DNA of 32,845 bases from Thermoplasmata archaeon (lineage in GTDB: Archaea > Thermoplasmatota > Thermoplasmata > Lutacidiplasmatales > UBA184), in the NCBI GenBank assembly GCA_022750125.1, contig JAKIWH010000004.1, positions 1 through 32,845 of the forward strand. The letters are read 5' to 3'. The notes under the pieces are model-generated. The model had not been told where the DNA came from. It searched no databases and worked only from the letters and a program-made list of their open reading frames with translations. Position 1 is the first letter of the stretch. The number at the start of each line of letters is the position of its first letter. The position numbers and the translations under genes were made by a program. Shown one piece after another: positions 1 to 9,406 of the stretch.

Positions 1-1
1 C

Positions 2-850
2 GCACCGTTCGAACGCGCCCTCCTCGTCGGAGGAGAGGAGAGGGCGGCGGAGCTCCTGGACCGGTTCGGGGCGCGCATTGCCGCAGCGCTCTCGCCATCG
101 ACGTTCGGACCCGGCGTGGCCCGCCGCGCGAGCGAGCTTGAGATCCCTCTCTATCCGCGGAGCCTGCTCCTCGAAGCCCGAGGACGACGCCGGGTTCGCT
201 CCGTCCTTCTCCGTCCGCGGGGAGGCGGTGCGCCGCAGTCGATCCCGGTCGACGCAATCCTGCTCGCGCACCGCCGCCTGCCGAACGTGCAGCTCCTCTT
301 CCAGCCGGGAGGGGAGATGATCTGGAGCGGCAAGGTCGGCGCGTACCTTCCCCGCATCGCCGCGGGTGGCGGGACCACGGTACCGGGCCTGTTCGCTGCG
401 GGGGAGGCGGCCGGATTCGCCGCCGGCGCCGAAGCGGAAGCGAGCGGGATCGCTGCCGCCGAGGCCGTACTCTCGCCTCCGGCGGGTCTCGGCGCGCCGC
501 CACCCGCTCCCCCGGACGTCACCCCCTCGTTGCTCCAGGGGTACTACTCGGAGCTCCGCAACGGGTCGAGCGCCCGCGGGAAGTGGATCCTGTGCGCCTG
601 CGAGGATGTCCTCGTCTCGGAGGTCGAGGAGGCGCACGCGCTCGGCTACCAAGGTCTCGAGGAGGTGAAGCGGTACACGGGCGTCGGCACGGGAGTCTGC
701 CAAGGCCGGTTCTGCCTTCCCGACGCCATCCTACTCCTCGCCGCCCTCGAGAAGCGTCCCCCGGCGGAGGTCGGGTACATTCGCCAGCGACCTCCCGTCC
801 TCCCGACGTCGCTCGGTGCCTGGGCGCAGCTCCCCGAGGCTCCCCCATGA
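2..850 (+). CDS. Partial (5' end outside window) SoxA/HcnB/proline dehydrogenase alpha-like FAD-dependent oxidoreductase with C-terminal BFD-type [2Fe-2S] domain
   Basis: The frame is open from base 2 to the TGA at 850. It contains FAD-binding-like 'TTVPGLFAAGEAAGF' and the four-Cys BFD motif 'CACEDVLVSEVEEAHALGYQGLEEVKRYTGVGTGVCQGRFC'. It ends after the BFD motif, with no GcvT-like domain. Confidence 0.8.
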   Translation, partial: APFERALLVGGEERAAELLDRFGARIAAALSPSTFGPGVARRASELEIPLYPRSLLLEARGRRRVRSVLLRPRGGGAPQSIPVDAILLAHRRLPNVQLLFQPGGEMIWSGKVGAYLPRIAAGGGTTVPGLFAAGEAAGFAAGAEAEASGIAAAEAVLSPPAGLGAPPPAPPDVTPSLLQGYYSELRNGSSARGKWILCACEDVLVSEVEEAHALGYQGLEEVKRYTGVGTGVCQGRFCLPDAILLLAALEKRPPAEVGYIRQRPPVLPTSLGAWAQLPEAPP

Positions 851-2013
851 GCGGAGACCCACGCGACCGGTATGCGGTCGCGATCATCGGCGGGGGTATC
901 GTGGGCCTGTTCACCGCGCTCCATCTCGCACGCGCGGGAGCAGGACCTATCGCCGTCTTCGAGCGCGGGTTCCTCTCCTCGGGAGCCTCCGGAAGGAACG
1001 GGGGCGGGGTCCGCCAGCAATGGGAGACGTCGGCGACGGTGAAGCTCGCGCGGGAGGCGGTCGTCGCCTGGCGGCGTTTCCCGAAGGAGTTCGGCTACAA
1101 CCCGTACTTCCGCCAGGGCGGCTATCTGTTCCTCGCCGAAAGCGACGCGGAACTCGCCCAGCTCGACCGCGTTGCCGCCATCGTTCGCTCCTCGGGGCTC
1201 CCGATCCAGCGGCTCCCCGCGGACCGGGTCGCCCACTACGCGCCCGGACTCGCGCTCCGCACGCTCCGGGGAGGCTCCTTTCTCGGGAGCGATGGCACGT
1301 TGTACCCGTTCCCGGCGATCTGGGGGGTCTACGAGGAGCTCCGTCGGCTCGGGGTGGAGGTGTTCCTCCGTACGCCCGTCCTCGGCATCTCCCGGGGAGA
1401 AGGTGCCGACCTCCGGCTAGCGCTCGAACGGTCGACGGTCGTGGCACCCAAAGTCGTGAACGCCGCCGGCGGATGGTCGGGGGAGGTCTCCCGTCTTGCG
1501 GGGCTCGAAGTGCAAAATGTCGCAAGCCGCCACGAGATCCTCGCCACCGAGCCTATGAAGCCGTTCCTCGACCCGATGCTCATCCGGCTCTCGGACGGCC
1601 TCTACCTGAGCCAGACGATGCGCGGGGAGCTCGTCGGCGGGCTCACCGTGTCCCATCCGACCGGAACGATGACCGGGATGCCGAGCTCGCTCGAATTCCT
1701 CCGGCGGATGGGCCGCGCGGTCGTCGAGCTGTTCCCCAACTTGCGTGGCCTGAACGTGCTGCGGGCCTGGGCAGGATACTACGACGACACTCCTGACGGA
1801 ATGCCGGTGATCGGGGAGGATCCTCGGTTACCGGGATTCTTCCACGCGAACGGTTTCGGCGGCCACGGCTTCATGCTCTCGCCGGCGAGCACCGTCCGTG
1901 TGGCGAAGTCGGTGCTCGGAGAGGGCACGGACCTCGATCCCGCTCTTTTCGGCCCCGGACGGTTCCTCGGCCCCGCCCGGTCGGGGAGCGTCGAGCGGCT
2001 GCAGCCCGGGTGA
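847..2013 (+). CDS. DAO-family FAD-dependent oxidoreductase (sarcosine oxidase beta / proline dehydrogenase beta / HcnC-like)
   Basis: ATG at 847 overlaps the upstream stop (ATGA). N-terminal 'YAVAIIGGGIVGLFTALHLARAG' Rossmann motif, 'SSGASGRNGGGVRQQW', and C-terminal 'DDTPDGMPVIGEDPRLPGFFHANGFGGHGFMLSP' typical of DAO-family proteins. Confidence 0.85.
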   Translation: MSGDPRDRYAVAIIGGGIVGLFTALHLARAGAGPIAVFERGFLSSGASGRNGGGVRQQWETSATVKLAREAVVAWRRFPKEFGYNPYFRQGGYLFLAESDAELAQLDRVAAIVRSSGLPIQRLPADRVAHYAPGLALRTLRGGSFLGSDGTLYPFPAIWGVYEELRRLGVEVFLRTPVLGISRGEGADLRLALERSTVVAPKVVNAAGGWSGEVSRLAGLEVQNVASRHEILATEPMKPFLDPMLIRLSDGLYLSQTMRGELVGGLTVSHPTGTMTGMPSSLEFLRRMGRAVVELFPNLRGLNVLRAWAGYYDDTPDGMPVIGEDPRLPGFFHANGFGGHGFMLSPASTVRVAKSVLGEGTDLDPALFGPGRFLGPARSGSVERLQPG

Positions 2014-2091
2014 CCCCAACCTGCCTCGGCTCGGTGAGAGAGCGCCCGGGCCCGTTTCCCGCCGGCCGCGAGGGAGATAACCCGGGTCGCG

Positions 2092-2658
2092 GTGGCTCGA
2101 CGGGCAGCGACGATGCGACGGAGCTGGGTCGTGGTGGGGGCGATCTTCGCGGTGGCGGGAGCGCTCCTCGCCTACGTCCCGTTGAGCTCCACGACGAGCT
2201 CGAGCGCCTCGCTCGCGCCCGGGGAGGAGATCGTGTTCACCGTCTCAAGCATCCTCGGCACGTACGGCACGAAGGTGGACCTCTTCCACCCGTACCTCGA
2301 GGTGACGGTCGGCTGGAGCGCGGGAGCCCCGGTGCAGCTCGACGTCTATCCCTGCGGGAGCGACTCGAACTGCACCCATGCGCTCTCCCGAGCCCCCGTC
2401 GCTTCGGGCAACGCAAGCTCCGGGTCGGTGAGCTTCCCGGCGCAGAGCGGCGTGTGGTACTCGGTGCTCCTGAACCGCTCGGGGAGCTCGGCCGTCGTCA
2501 CGGTGAACGACACGGGACCGCTCGCGGGTGGCCTTCCTGGGATGGTGCTCTTCTTCGTAGGGGTCGGGGTGCTCGTCGCCGGATCCGTACTAAAGCCCCG
2601 GTCGCGCGTGCCGAAGGAGGAGGAAGCTCCTCCCGACGACCAGCCCGAGCCCGCGTAG
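2092..2658 (+). CDS. Small membrane-anchored protein with an extracytoplasmic beta-rich domain between N- and C-terminal TM helices
   Basis: 188-aa ORF with N-terminal hydrophobic segment 'WVVVGAIFAVAGALLAYV', sequon-containing middle and C-terminal TM 'GMVLFFVGVGVLVAGSVL'. GTG at 2092 or ATG at 2113 could be the start. Confidence 0.7.
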   Translation: MARRAATMRRSWVVVGAIFAVAGALLAYVPLSSTTSSSASLAPGEEIVFTVSSILGTYGTKVDLFHPYLEVTVGWSAGAPVQLDVYPCGSDSNCTHALSRAPVASGNASSGSVSFPAQSGVWYSVLLNRSGSSAVVTVNDTGPLAGGLPGMVLFFVGVGVLVAGSVLKPRSRVPKEEEAPPDDQPEPA

Positions 2659-2733
2659 GCCGGCGCCCTCCGCCGGTCGGTTGCTCCGGCCGTAACGCGA
2701 GGGGATCGGCTCAAGCTTCATACGCGTTCGTCC

Positions 2734-3672
2734 GTGCGAGCGCCCTGGACGGAGGGAGTTCTGCCCCGAAGCCTCGAACGCGCGCTCTCCGACCGCCCTC
2801 TGCTCTTCGAGCCGGTCCCTCCCTCGGTGCGCGCGGACCCTGTGCGCGCGGGCCTGCACACCGAGGCGCTCACGAAGCTGCTCCGGGGCGTCCCACGGCT
2901 GGACGCCGTGAACATCCCCGAGCTCGTCGACGAGAACCACGACGGCCGACCGTACTACCGGACGGGCGACCCGCGGACGTTCGCCCGTACGGTGGGCGAG
3001 CAGGCGGCCTGCGACGTCGTCGTCAACAAGGTGGTCGCGCACCTCGCGTCGACCGAGGCGGTCTCAAACTGGGCTCGCGAGACGCTCGCGGGGGGGGTTC
3101 GCCATGTGGTCCTCGTGGGCGGTTCGAGCCGGTACATCCCCTACCCGGGTCCGACGGTCGCCGAGGCGGACCGGATTTGCTCGGCGGTGCTCGCCTCCGC
3201 CGGCGGACGGCTCGGGAACATCGCGATCCCGCAGCGGAAGGGGGAGGCGCATCGGATGCTCGCGAAAACCCGCGCCGGCGCGAGCTTCTTCACGACGCAG
3301 ATCCTTTTCGACCCCGCCGCCGCCGTCTCCACCCTGCGGGAGTACGGCGAGATCGCCACGGCGGAGGGGGTCCCGCCGGCCGCGGTTTTGCTGAGCGTTG
3401 CCCCGCTCACGGACGAGGCGGACTGCGAGTTCGTCCGATGGCTCGGGGCGGAGATCCCTGAGGAGGCGGAGCGGGCGATCCTGAACGAGGGGGACGGCGG
3501 CGCGGCCCTACGGGCGATCCAGCTCGCGCTCGACGTCTGGGGGGAGGTGCGGCGGGTCGCCACCGAGGAGAACTGGTCGGTCCCTCTCGGCGTCAACGTC
3601 GAGCAGATTTCGCAGCGCCATCTCCACTCGGCGGCGGAGATGCTGCGCGCCTTCGCCCAGGCGATCGACTGA
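2734..3672 (+). CDS. Methylenetetrahydrofolate reductase-like (MetF-family TIM barrel) protein
   Basis: GTG start. MetF-like features: 'FEPVPPS', 'DAVNIPELVDENHDGRPYYR', 'HVVLVGG', 'GNIAIPQRKGEAHRMLAKTRAGASFFTTQILFD' (the classic 'K...GA.F..TQ..F' signature). Confidence 0.75.
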   Translation: MRAPWTEGVLPRSLERALSDRPLLFEPVPPSVRADPVRAGLHTEALTKLLRGVPRLDAVNIPELVDENHDGRPYYRTGDPRTFARTVGEQAACDVVVNKVVAHLASTEAVSNWARETLAGGVRHVVLVGGSSRYIPYPGPTVAEADRICSAVLASAGGRLGNIAIPQRKGEAHRMLAKTRAGASFFTTQILFDPAAAVSTLREYGEIATAEGVPPAAVLLSVAPLTDEADCEFVRWLGAEIPEEAERAILNEGDGGAALRAIQLALDVWGEVRRVATEENWSVPLGVNVEQISQRHLHSAAEMLRAFAQAID

Positions 3673-4600
3673 GCGGCCGCTCCAAGGAATCCACGGGCGC
3701 CCCAGCGCCGCCGCTCCGGCCGGGACCCACGCGCCGAAAGATGAGGCAGTAATGGTGGTGCACGTTCGGGACGAACGTGACGGGATAGCCCCAGATCCCG
3801 AGCGGCTTCGAATCCTGGCACCAGATCTGTTCGCCCTGGAACTCGAGCGGCGGCCGGTCGAGCCCGGCCGCGACCTCCCAGGCCAAGCGCCGGTACGCGC
3901 CCGTGGGATCGCGCAGATTCTGGAGCACGACCACGAGGTACCGCTCGGGGGCGAGGAGCGCGCCCGCCTCGGCGAGGATGGGCAGCAGTTCCTCCAAGAA
4001 CCGGCGGTAGTCGGTGATGTTCCCGAGGTCCCTCGGGTCCGCGGAGTACGCCTCGCTGAGCCCCTCCTCCCGCCGGCGACGATGGACCGAGCGCACTCCG
4101 CCCCGTCCCTTGCGGAGCATGTCCCAGTACGGCGGTGAGGTGAGGACGAGGCTCGGGGCGGGGAGTCGAAGGCGGCGCCAACTTTCCCCGAGGAGACGGG
4201 CGTCCTCGGCGAGCAGGATGGCGGGGACGGAGCGCGCCCCGGGCACGGCGTCGACCCGGCGCTCCGCGAGCCGCACGTACTCGGGGCTCAGTTCAACGCC
4301 GACGGAGGGGCGACCGAGCCGCCGCGCGGCGACGAGCGTGCTGCCCGCCCCGGCGAATGGGTCGAGCACCCACTGACCGGGACGGGTGAAGAACCGAACG
4401 AACCGTTCGGCGAGCCCCTCGGGGAACTTCGCCGGGTGGGAGCGCTCCGCGGCGCTACGGCGCGGTGGATTTTCCACGAACCACGAGCGAGTGAATTGGA
4501 TCCAGGCGCGCCCCCCGAGGTCGTTCAGACGCTCCCGCTGGACGCGGACGGACGCGCGAGGAAGCCGCTTCCCCCGCGGTCCACTCGCCACGTGGTTCAC
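3593..4600 (-). CDS. DNA methyltransferase, N4-cytosine/N6-adenine type
   Basis: SAM motif I 'VLDPFAGAGSTLVAARRLGRPSVGVELSPEYV' precedes catalytic motif IV 'LVLTSPPYWDM' (gamma-like order). The start overlaps the argH stop by 4 bp. Confidence 0.85.
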   Translation of the reverse strand: MNHVASGPRGKRLPRASVRVQRERLNDLGGRAWIQFTRSWFVENPPRRSAAERSHPAKFPEGLAERFVRFFTRPGQWVLDPFAGAGSTLVAARRLGRPSVGVELSPEYVRLAERRVDAVPGARSVPAILLAEDARLLGESWRRLRLPAPSLVLTSPPYWDMLRKGRGGVRSVHRRRREEGLSEAYSADPRDLGNITDYRRFLEELLPILAEAGALLAPERYLVVVLQNLRDPTGAYRRLAWEVAAGLDRPPLEFQGEQIWCQDSKPLGIWGYPVTFVPNVHHHYCLIFRRVGPGRSGGAGAPVDSLERPLSRSPGRRRAASPPPSGDGAAKSARR

Positions 4601-6054
4601 GAGGGCCGATGGGTCGAGCGGAAGTGCGGTCGGAGGGGAGCGTCAAGAAGATGTCGCAACCTCGCGAGCCGTGCGCGTTCCGACCGTGCCGCGGCGGCCG
4701 CGATCCATCCTCGGGCCCGGACCTCGGTTAGGAGCGAGCGGACCGCGCGGCGCGCGCTCCCTCCCTCCGTCGTCCTCCGCTCCGGCTCCTCTTCGGCGTC
4801 CGGGAGCCCGGGAGTACCTTCGAGCTCGGGAAACGCCCGGTCCCACTCCGAAGGGCTGAGCTCGCGGAGGGTCCGGTGGGTCCGCTCGAGCTTGCCGAGA
4901 AGCCTGGCCACCCGCCCGTGGGCGGCACGGAACGGTACTCCACGCGCGACGAGCGCGTCGACCAGTTCGACGGATCCGGTGTCACCGGCGGGGCTCGCGG
5001 GGGCGAGGAAACGCGCGGTGCGGAGCATCGGCTCGAGCACTTCGAGTCCCTGACGGGCCCGCTCCACCCCCTCGAAGAGGAGCGGCTTTCCCACCTGCAG
5101 GTCCCGATTGTACGCGAGCGGCAGACCCTTCAGGATGGCGAGGTGCGCGACGAGCCGTCCGATCGCGGGCCCGCTCTCGCCGCGCAACAGCTCCGCGAGA
5201 TCCGGGTTGCGCTTGTGCGGCATGAGCGAACTCGTGCTGACGAACTCGTCCGCGAGACGGACGCGCCCAACCTCGGGCATCGAGCCGAGCACGAGCTCCT
5301 CCGCGAGGGAGCTAGTGTGGACGCCCAAGAGCGCGAGCGCCGAGAGCGTTTCCAGCACCGCGTCCCGGTCCGAGACGGCGTCGAGGGAGGAGGGGGAAGG
5401 ACGGCGAAAGCCGAGAAGACGGGCGGACCGCCGCCGGTCGAGCGGAAGCGAGCTTCCCGCGAGCGCCCCGCTCCCGAGGGGGCAATCGACGATCCGTTCC
5501 CGGATCGAGCGAAACCGCTCCGCGTCGCGCAGGAACCGGAGCGCGTGGGTGCCGAGGATCTGGGCGACGTACACCCGTTGCGCGGGCTGCAGGTGGGTCC
5601 AGCCCGCGACGACGATCGATCCGTCGGGTCCCTCGGCCCGCCGACCGAGCTCGACCGCCACCGCGGTCGTCCCTTCCTCGAGGTCGAGGAGCGCCTCCCG
5701 GAGCCAGAGGAGAAGGTCGGTCGCCACCTGATCGTTCCGGCTCCGGCCCGTGTGGAGCCGCTCCCCGTCCCGCCCGATGCGCCGGACGAGCTCCGATTCG
5801 ACGTTCAGGTGAACGTCCTCGAGCTCGCTCGCGAGTTGGAATCGTCCCTGAGCGACGAGCCGCTCGATCGCTCGGAGCCCTCGGTCGATCCGGCGCGCAG
5901 CGGGGGCGGGGAGGATCCCGGTCTCGCCGAGCATCCGCGCGTGCACCCGGGAACCCCAAAGGTCCGCCCGGAGGAGCTCGGCGTCCTCCCGGACCGAGCT
6001 CGAGAGCGCGAGCGCGGCCTTAGCTAGGGGTCGGGAGAACCGCTCGCGCAGCAC
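4597..6054 (-). CDS. argH: Argininosuccinate lyase
   Basis: 'ERFSRPLAKAALALSSSVREDAELLRADLWGSRVHARMLGETGIL', 'RRIGRDGERLHTGRSRNDQVATDLLLW', and signature 'SLMPHKRNPDLAELLRGESG' (GSSxMPxKxN-like). Confidence 0.95.
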   Translation of the reverse strand: MLRERFSRPLAKAALALSSSVREDAELLRADLWGSRVHARMLGETGILPAPAARRIDRGLRAIERLVAQGRFQLASELEDVHLNVESELVRRIGRDGERLHTGRSRNDQVATDLLLWLREALLDLEEGTTAVAVELGRRAEGPDGSIVVAGWTHLQPAQRVYVAQILGTHALRFLRDAERFRSIRERIVDCPLGSGALAGSSLPLDRRRSARLLGFRRPSPSSLDAVSDRDAVLETLSALALLGVHTSSLAEELVLGSMPEVGRVRLADEFVSTSSLMPHKRNPDLAELLRGESGPAIGRLVAHLAILKGLPLAYNRDLQVGKPLLFEGVERARQGLEVLEPMLRTARFLAPASPAGDTGSVELVDALVARGVPFRAAHGRVARLLGKLERTHRTLRELSPSEWDRAFPELEGTPGLPDAEEEPERRTTEGGSARRAVRSLLTEVRARGWIAAAAARSERARLARLRHLLDAPLRPHFRSTHRPS

Positions 6055-7300
6055 GAGATTCGTTCTCCTCGGGGTTCCGGCTCGCCCGGGCCGCCTCGGC
6101 CCGGGCGTGAGCGAGCTGGTTCGGCAGACCGTAGAGGTGGATGAACCCGACGGCGAGCTCCTGGGGGAAGCGGCTCTCCGTGCCGTACGTCGCGAGCTCG
6201 TGCGCGAGGAGCGAGTAGTCGGAGCGGCGACCGACCGCGCGGACGCTCCCCTGGTGCAGGCGGAGCGTGACCGTGCCCGTCACCACCTCCTGCGTCGAGC
6301 GCACAAAGGCGCAGAGCGCCTCCCGGAGGGGCGAGAACCAAAGCCCCTCGTAGACGAGGTCCGCGAACCGCCGGTCGACGAGCGCCTTGAACTGAAGGAG
6401 GTCCCGCGGGAGGACGAGGCTCTCGAGCGATCGGTGCGCTTCGAGCAGGGCGAGCGCGCCCGGGCACTCGTACGTCTCGCGGCTCTTGATACCCACCACG
6501 CGATCCTCGATGTGGTCGATCCGTCCGACGCCGTGGGTCCCCGCGAGCCGGTTCATCGTCTGGACGAGCTGCACCGGCTCGAGCGCCGCGCCGTTCACGC
6601 GCACCGGCACGCCCGCGTCGAAGTCGACCGTGACCTCCTCGGGTTCCCGTGGCCAATCGCTCGGGTGGCCCGTCCACTCGAACACCTCCTCGGGTGCGGC
6701 CAGGGCGGGGTCCTCGAGCCGGCCGCCCTCGATGCTCCGGCCCCAGAGGTTCTCGTCGACCGAGTAGGGGCTCTCGGGGCTCACCCGGATCTCGATCCCG
6801 TGCGTCTTCGCGTACGCGATCTCGTCGGTGCGGTTCATATTCCACTCCCGGACGGGAGCGATGACGCGGAGGCCCGGGCCAAGAGTGTGGACGGCCACGT
6901 CGAACCGGACCTGGTCGTTCCCCTTGCCCGTGCAACCGTGCGCGATCGCGCCGGCGCCCGAGCCGCTCGCGACCTCGACGAGCGTCCGCGCGATGAGCGG
7001 CCGCGCGAGCGCGGTCGAGAGGGGGTAGACTCCCTCGTACAGCGCGTTCGCCTGGACGGCCGGCCACAGGAACTCGCGGACGAACGTCTCCTTCGCATCG
7101 ACGAGCTTCGCGTCGACCGCGCCGTTGCGGCGAGCGCGCTCGAGCGCTCCCTCGAGCTCGCCCTGCTGGCCCACGTCGACCGTGAGGGTGACGACGTCGG
7201 AGTGGTACTGCTCCTGGATCCAGCGGATGGCGACCGAGGTGTCGAGTCCTCCCGAGTAGGCGAGCACGACCTTCGAATCCCGCGCGTCTTCTTCCTTCAT
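6020..7300 (-). CDS. argG: Argininosuccinate synthase
   Basis: 'KVVLAYSGGLDTSVAIRWIQEQY' ATP-binding motif, 'GCTGKGNDQVRFD', 'APVREWNMNRTDEIAYAKTHGI', 'SVDENLWGRSIEGG'. ATG at 7300; the ORF-track start at 7531 is an extension. Confidence 0.97.
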   Translation of the reverse strand: MKEEDARDSKVVLAYSGGLDTSVAIRWIQEQYHSDVVTLTVDVGQQGELEGALERARRNGAVDAKLVDAKETFVREFLWPAVQANALYEGVYPLSTALARPLIARTLVEVASGSGAGAIAHGCTGKGNDQVRFDVAVHTLGPGLRVIAPVREWNMNRTDEIAYAKTHGIEIRVSPESPYSVDENLWGRSIEGGRLEDPALAAPEEVFEWTGHPSDWPREPEEVTVDFDAGVPVRVNGAALEPVQLVQTMNRLAGTHGVGRIDHIEDRVVGIKSRETYECPGALALLEAHRSLESLVLPRDLLQFKALVDRRFADLVYEGLWFSPLREALCAFVRSTQEVVTGTVTLRLHQGSVRAVGRRSDYSLLAHELATYGTESRFPQELAVGFIHLYGLPNQLAHARAEAARASRNPEENESRAARAVLPTPS

Positions 7301-7304
7301 CGAT

Positions 7305-8156
7305 TCACCGTCCTCCTCCCGGGGTCGGAACCTTGAGGAGCGGCGGGCGAGAGCCCGGGCGCGCCTCAGGGAGGAGCTGCGTACCGACCGCCGGCCGAGG
7401 GCCGGCGGGCGAAAGGCCAGCGAGCGAGCCAATCCAGACGCTCCGGGCGCCCTTGCGCCGGGCGAGCTCGGCCGCCTCGAGCTTGGGAACCATCCCGCCC
7501 GTCGCGGCTCCCGAGCGGAGGAGCTCCGCAAGCTCGGACGAGGTGAGGCCGGTCTGGACCGCTCCGGTCGCGTCTCGCACCCCTTCGACGTCGGTGACGA
7601 GCCAGAGCTCGGAGCGCAGCGCCCCCGCGAGGGCGGCCGCCGCGAGGTCCGCGTTCACGTTGTAGAGGTGGCCCGACCGATCGACGCCGATCGGCGCGAG
7701 CACCGGAAGTACACCGTCCTCCCAGAGGCGGAGGAGCGGCCGTGTCCGAACCGCACGGGGCGTACCGACCCAGCCGAGGCTTCCCCGCGGGCTACCTGCC
7801 GGGTCGACGAGAAGGATCCGTTCTGTGGCGCCGGTGAGGCCGTGGGCGTCCACCCCCTCCCGCCCGAGCGCGGCTACGAGCCTTGAATTGATGCGGCCCG
7901 CGAGCACCTCGACAACCACCTCGAGCATCGGGAGCGAGGTGAGCCGTTGGCCCCGCACCCGGGTCGTACGGAGGCCGAGCGCGTGGGCACGGTCCGTCAC
8001 CTCCTCCCCGCCGCCGTGGACAAGGAGGAGCGGGCGGCCGGTCGACCGCAGGGCGGCCACGGTGGCGACGAGCGCCTCGAGCCCGGGTCCCGGCTCCAAC
8101 TCGCGGCCCCCTACCTTGAGGACGGACGGTGCAGGGGAAGCCTCGGTCGCGATCAT
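7305..8156 (-). CDS. argB: Acetylglutamate kinase
   Basis: Amino-acid kinase fold: 'VLKVGGRELE', 'PLLLVHGGGEEVTDRAHALGL', 'LYNVNADLAAAALAGALRSELWLVTDVEGV', 'GGMVPKLEAAELARRKGARSVWIG'. ATG at 8156 overlaps the argJ stop (ATGA). Confidence 0.93.
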   Translation of the reverse strand: MIATEASPAPSVLKVGGRELEPGPGLEALVATVAALRSTGRPLLLVHGGGEEVTDRAHALGLRTTRVRGQRLTSLPMLEVVVEVLAGRINSRLVAALGREGVDAHGLTGATERILLVDPAGSPRGSLGWVGTPRAVRTRPLLRLWEDGVLPVLAPIGVDRSGHLYNVNADLAAAALAGALRSELWLVTDVEGVRDATGAVQTGLTSSELAELLRSGAATGGMVPKLEAAELARRKGARSVWIGSLAGLSPAGPRPAVGTQLLPEARPGSRPPLLKVPTPGGGR

Positions 8157-9406
8157 GTGTGGTACGCCGCGTTGATCTGGACGTACGAGTAGGAGAGGTC
8201 GCAGCCCCACGCGGTCGCGGCCGCGCGGCCGCGGTGGAGGGCGATCTCGAGCGGGACCTCGTCGAGGCGCAGGAGCAGTTCCCGCACCCGCTTGCCCCCG
8301 CCGTTGTCGAGCCCCGCGGCAGGGCGGCCACCGACGATGAGCGGGACCGCCTGGCGTCCGCTTCGGAGCGCGACGTCAATCCGATCGGGGTCGATCTCCG
8401 CACCCGAGTAGCCGAGGGCGCAGGCGATCCGGCCGACGTTTGGATCGGCCCCGAACACGGCGGCCTTGACGAGCGTCGAGCCCACAACCGCGCGGGCTGC
8501 GGAGCGGGCATCCGCAAGGGTCCGGGCGCCCCGAACGGTGACGGTGAGGAGCTTCGTCGCGCCCTCCCCGTCCTTCGCGATCTGACGCGCGAGCGACTCG
8601 AGCGAGGCGAGCAGGAGCGAGGCGAACGCCGGGTCCTCGTCAGCGTACCCTCCGCCGGCGGCGCCGTTCGCGAGGAGGTAGACGGTGTCGTTCGTGCTCG
8701 TATCCCCGTCCACCGAGACCATGTTGAAGGTCCGGTCGACCGCTGCGGCGAGAAGCCGGGAGAGCGCTGCGGGCCGCACCCGCGCATCGGTCGTGAGGAA
8801 GCCGAGCGTCGTCGCGTGCGGCGGTCCGAGCTTTGGGGCGATCATCCCGCTGCCCTTTGCCATCCCGCCGAAGCGGATCCGAGTGCCATCGGCGAGCCGA
8901 CCTGAGGTCGCGGTCTCCTTCGCGCGGGTGTCGGTCGTGAGGATCGCGTGCGCCGCTCTCCGCACACCGTCCCGTCCCGAGTCGGTGGAGGCACGGAGCG
9001 GCTCGAGCCCGGCGAGAACCGTGGCGAGCGGGATTCTAGGCCCGATCACTCCTGTGCACGCGGGCAGGAGGGATCCCTCGGCTACGCCGAAGCATCGCTC
9101 GGCGTTCGCCAAGAGCGTACGGTTGTCCTCGATCCCCTCCGCGCCGGTCATCGCGTTTGCGACGCCGCTTACGGTGAGGACCCCCCGGATCCTCGCGGGG
9201 TCTCGGCGCAGAAGCTCCTCGCCCAAGAGCACGGGGGCCGCCTTCACCACGTTCGTGGTGAACACGCCGGCGGCGCTCGCCGGTCGCTTTGAGAGGAGGA
9301 TGGAGAGGTCGGGCCGGCCGGAGCGCTTCACTCCGCAGGCGACCCCGCCCGCCTGGAAGCCCCTCGGATGGATCGCGCCGCGCAGGAGCCGCCCCAGCGG
9401 TTTCAC
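8153..9406 (-). CDS. argJ: Bifunctional ornithine acetyltransferase / N-acetylglutamate synthase
   Basis: 'GFQAGGVACGVKRSGRPDLSILLS', 'AACTGVIG'-like 'PACTGVIGPRIPL', the autocleavage-region-like 'HATTLGFLTTDARV', 'TFNMVSVDGDTSTNDTVYLLANGAAGG', 'VFGADPNVGRIACALGYSG'. GTG start at 9406 overlaps the argC stop (GTGA). Confidence 0.93.
   Translation of the reverse strand: MKPLGRLLRGAIHPRGFQAGGVACGVKRSGRPDLSILLSKRPASAAGVFTTNVVKAAPVLLGEELLRRDPARIRGVLTVSGVANAMTGAEGIEDNRTLLANAERCFGVAEGSLLPACTGVIGPRIPLATVLAGLEPLRASTDSGRDGVRRAAHAILTTDTRAKETATSGRLADGTRIRFGGMAKGSGMIAPKLGPPHATTLGFLTTDARVRPAALSRLLAAAVDRTFNMVSVDGDTSTNDTVYLLANGAAGGGYADEDPAFASLLLASLESLARQIAKDGEGATKLLTVTVRGARTLADARSAARAVVGSTLVKAAVFGADPNVGRIACALGYSGAEIDPDRIDVALRSGRQAVPLIVGGRPAAGLDNGGGKRVRELLLRLDEVPLEIALHRGRAAATAWGCDLSYSYVQINAAYHT

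Noticed and set aside
2010-3461. 483-aa plus-strand ORF overlapping the small membrane protein and MetF-like genes
   Set aside because: Arg/Gly/Pro-rich low-complexity translation; the other frame has coherent TM and MetF motifs.
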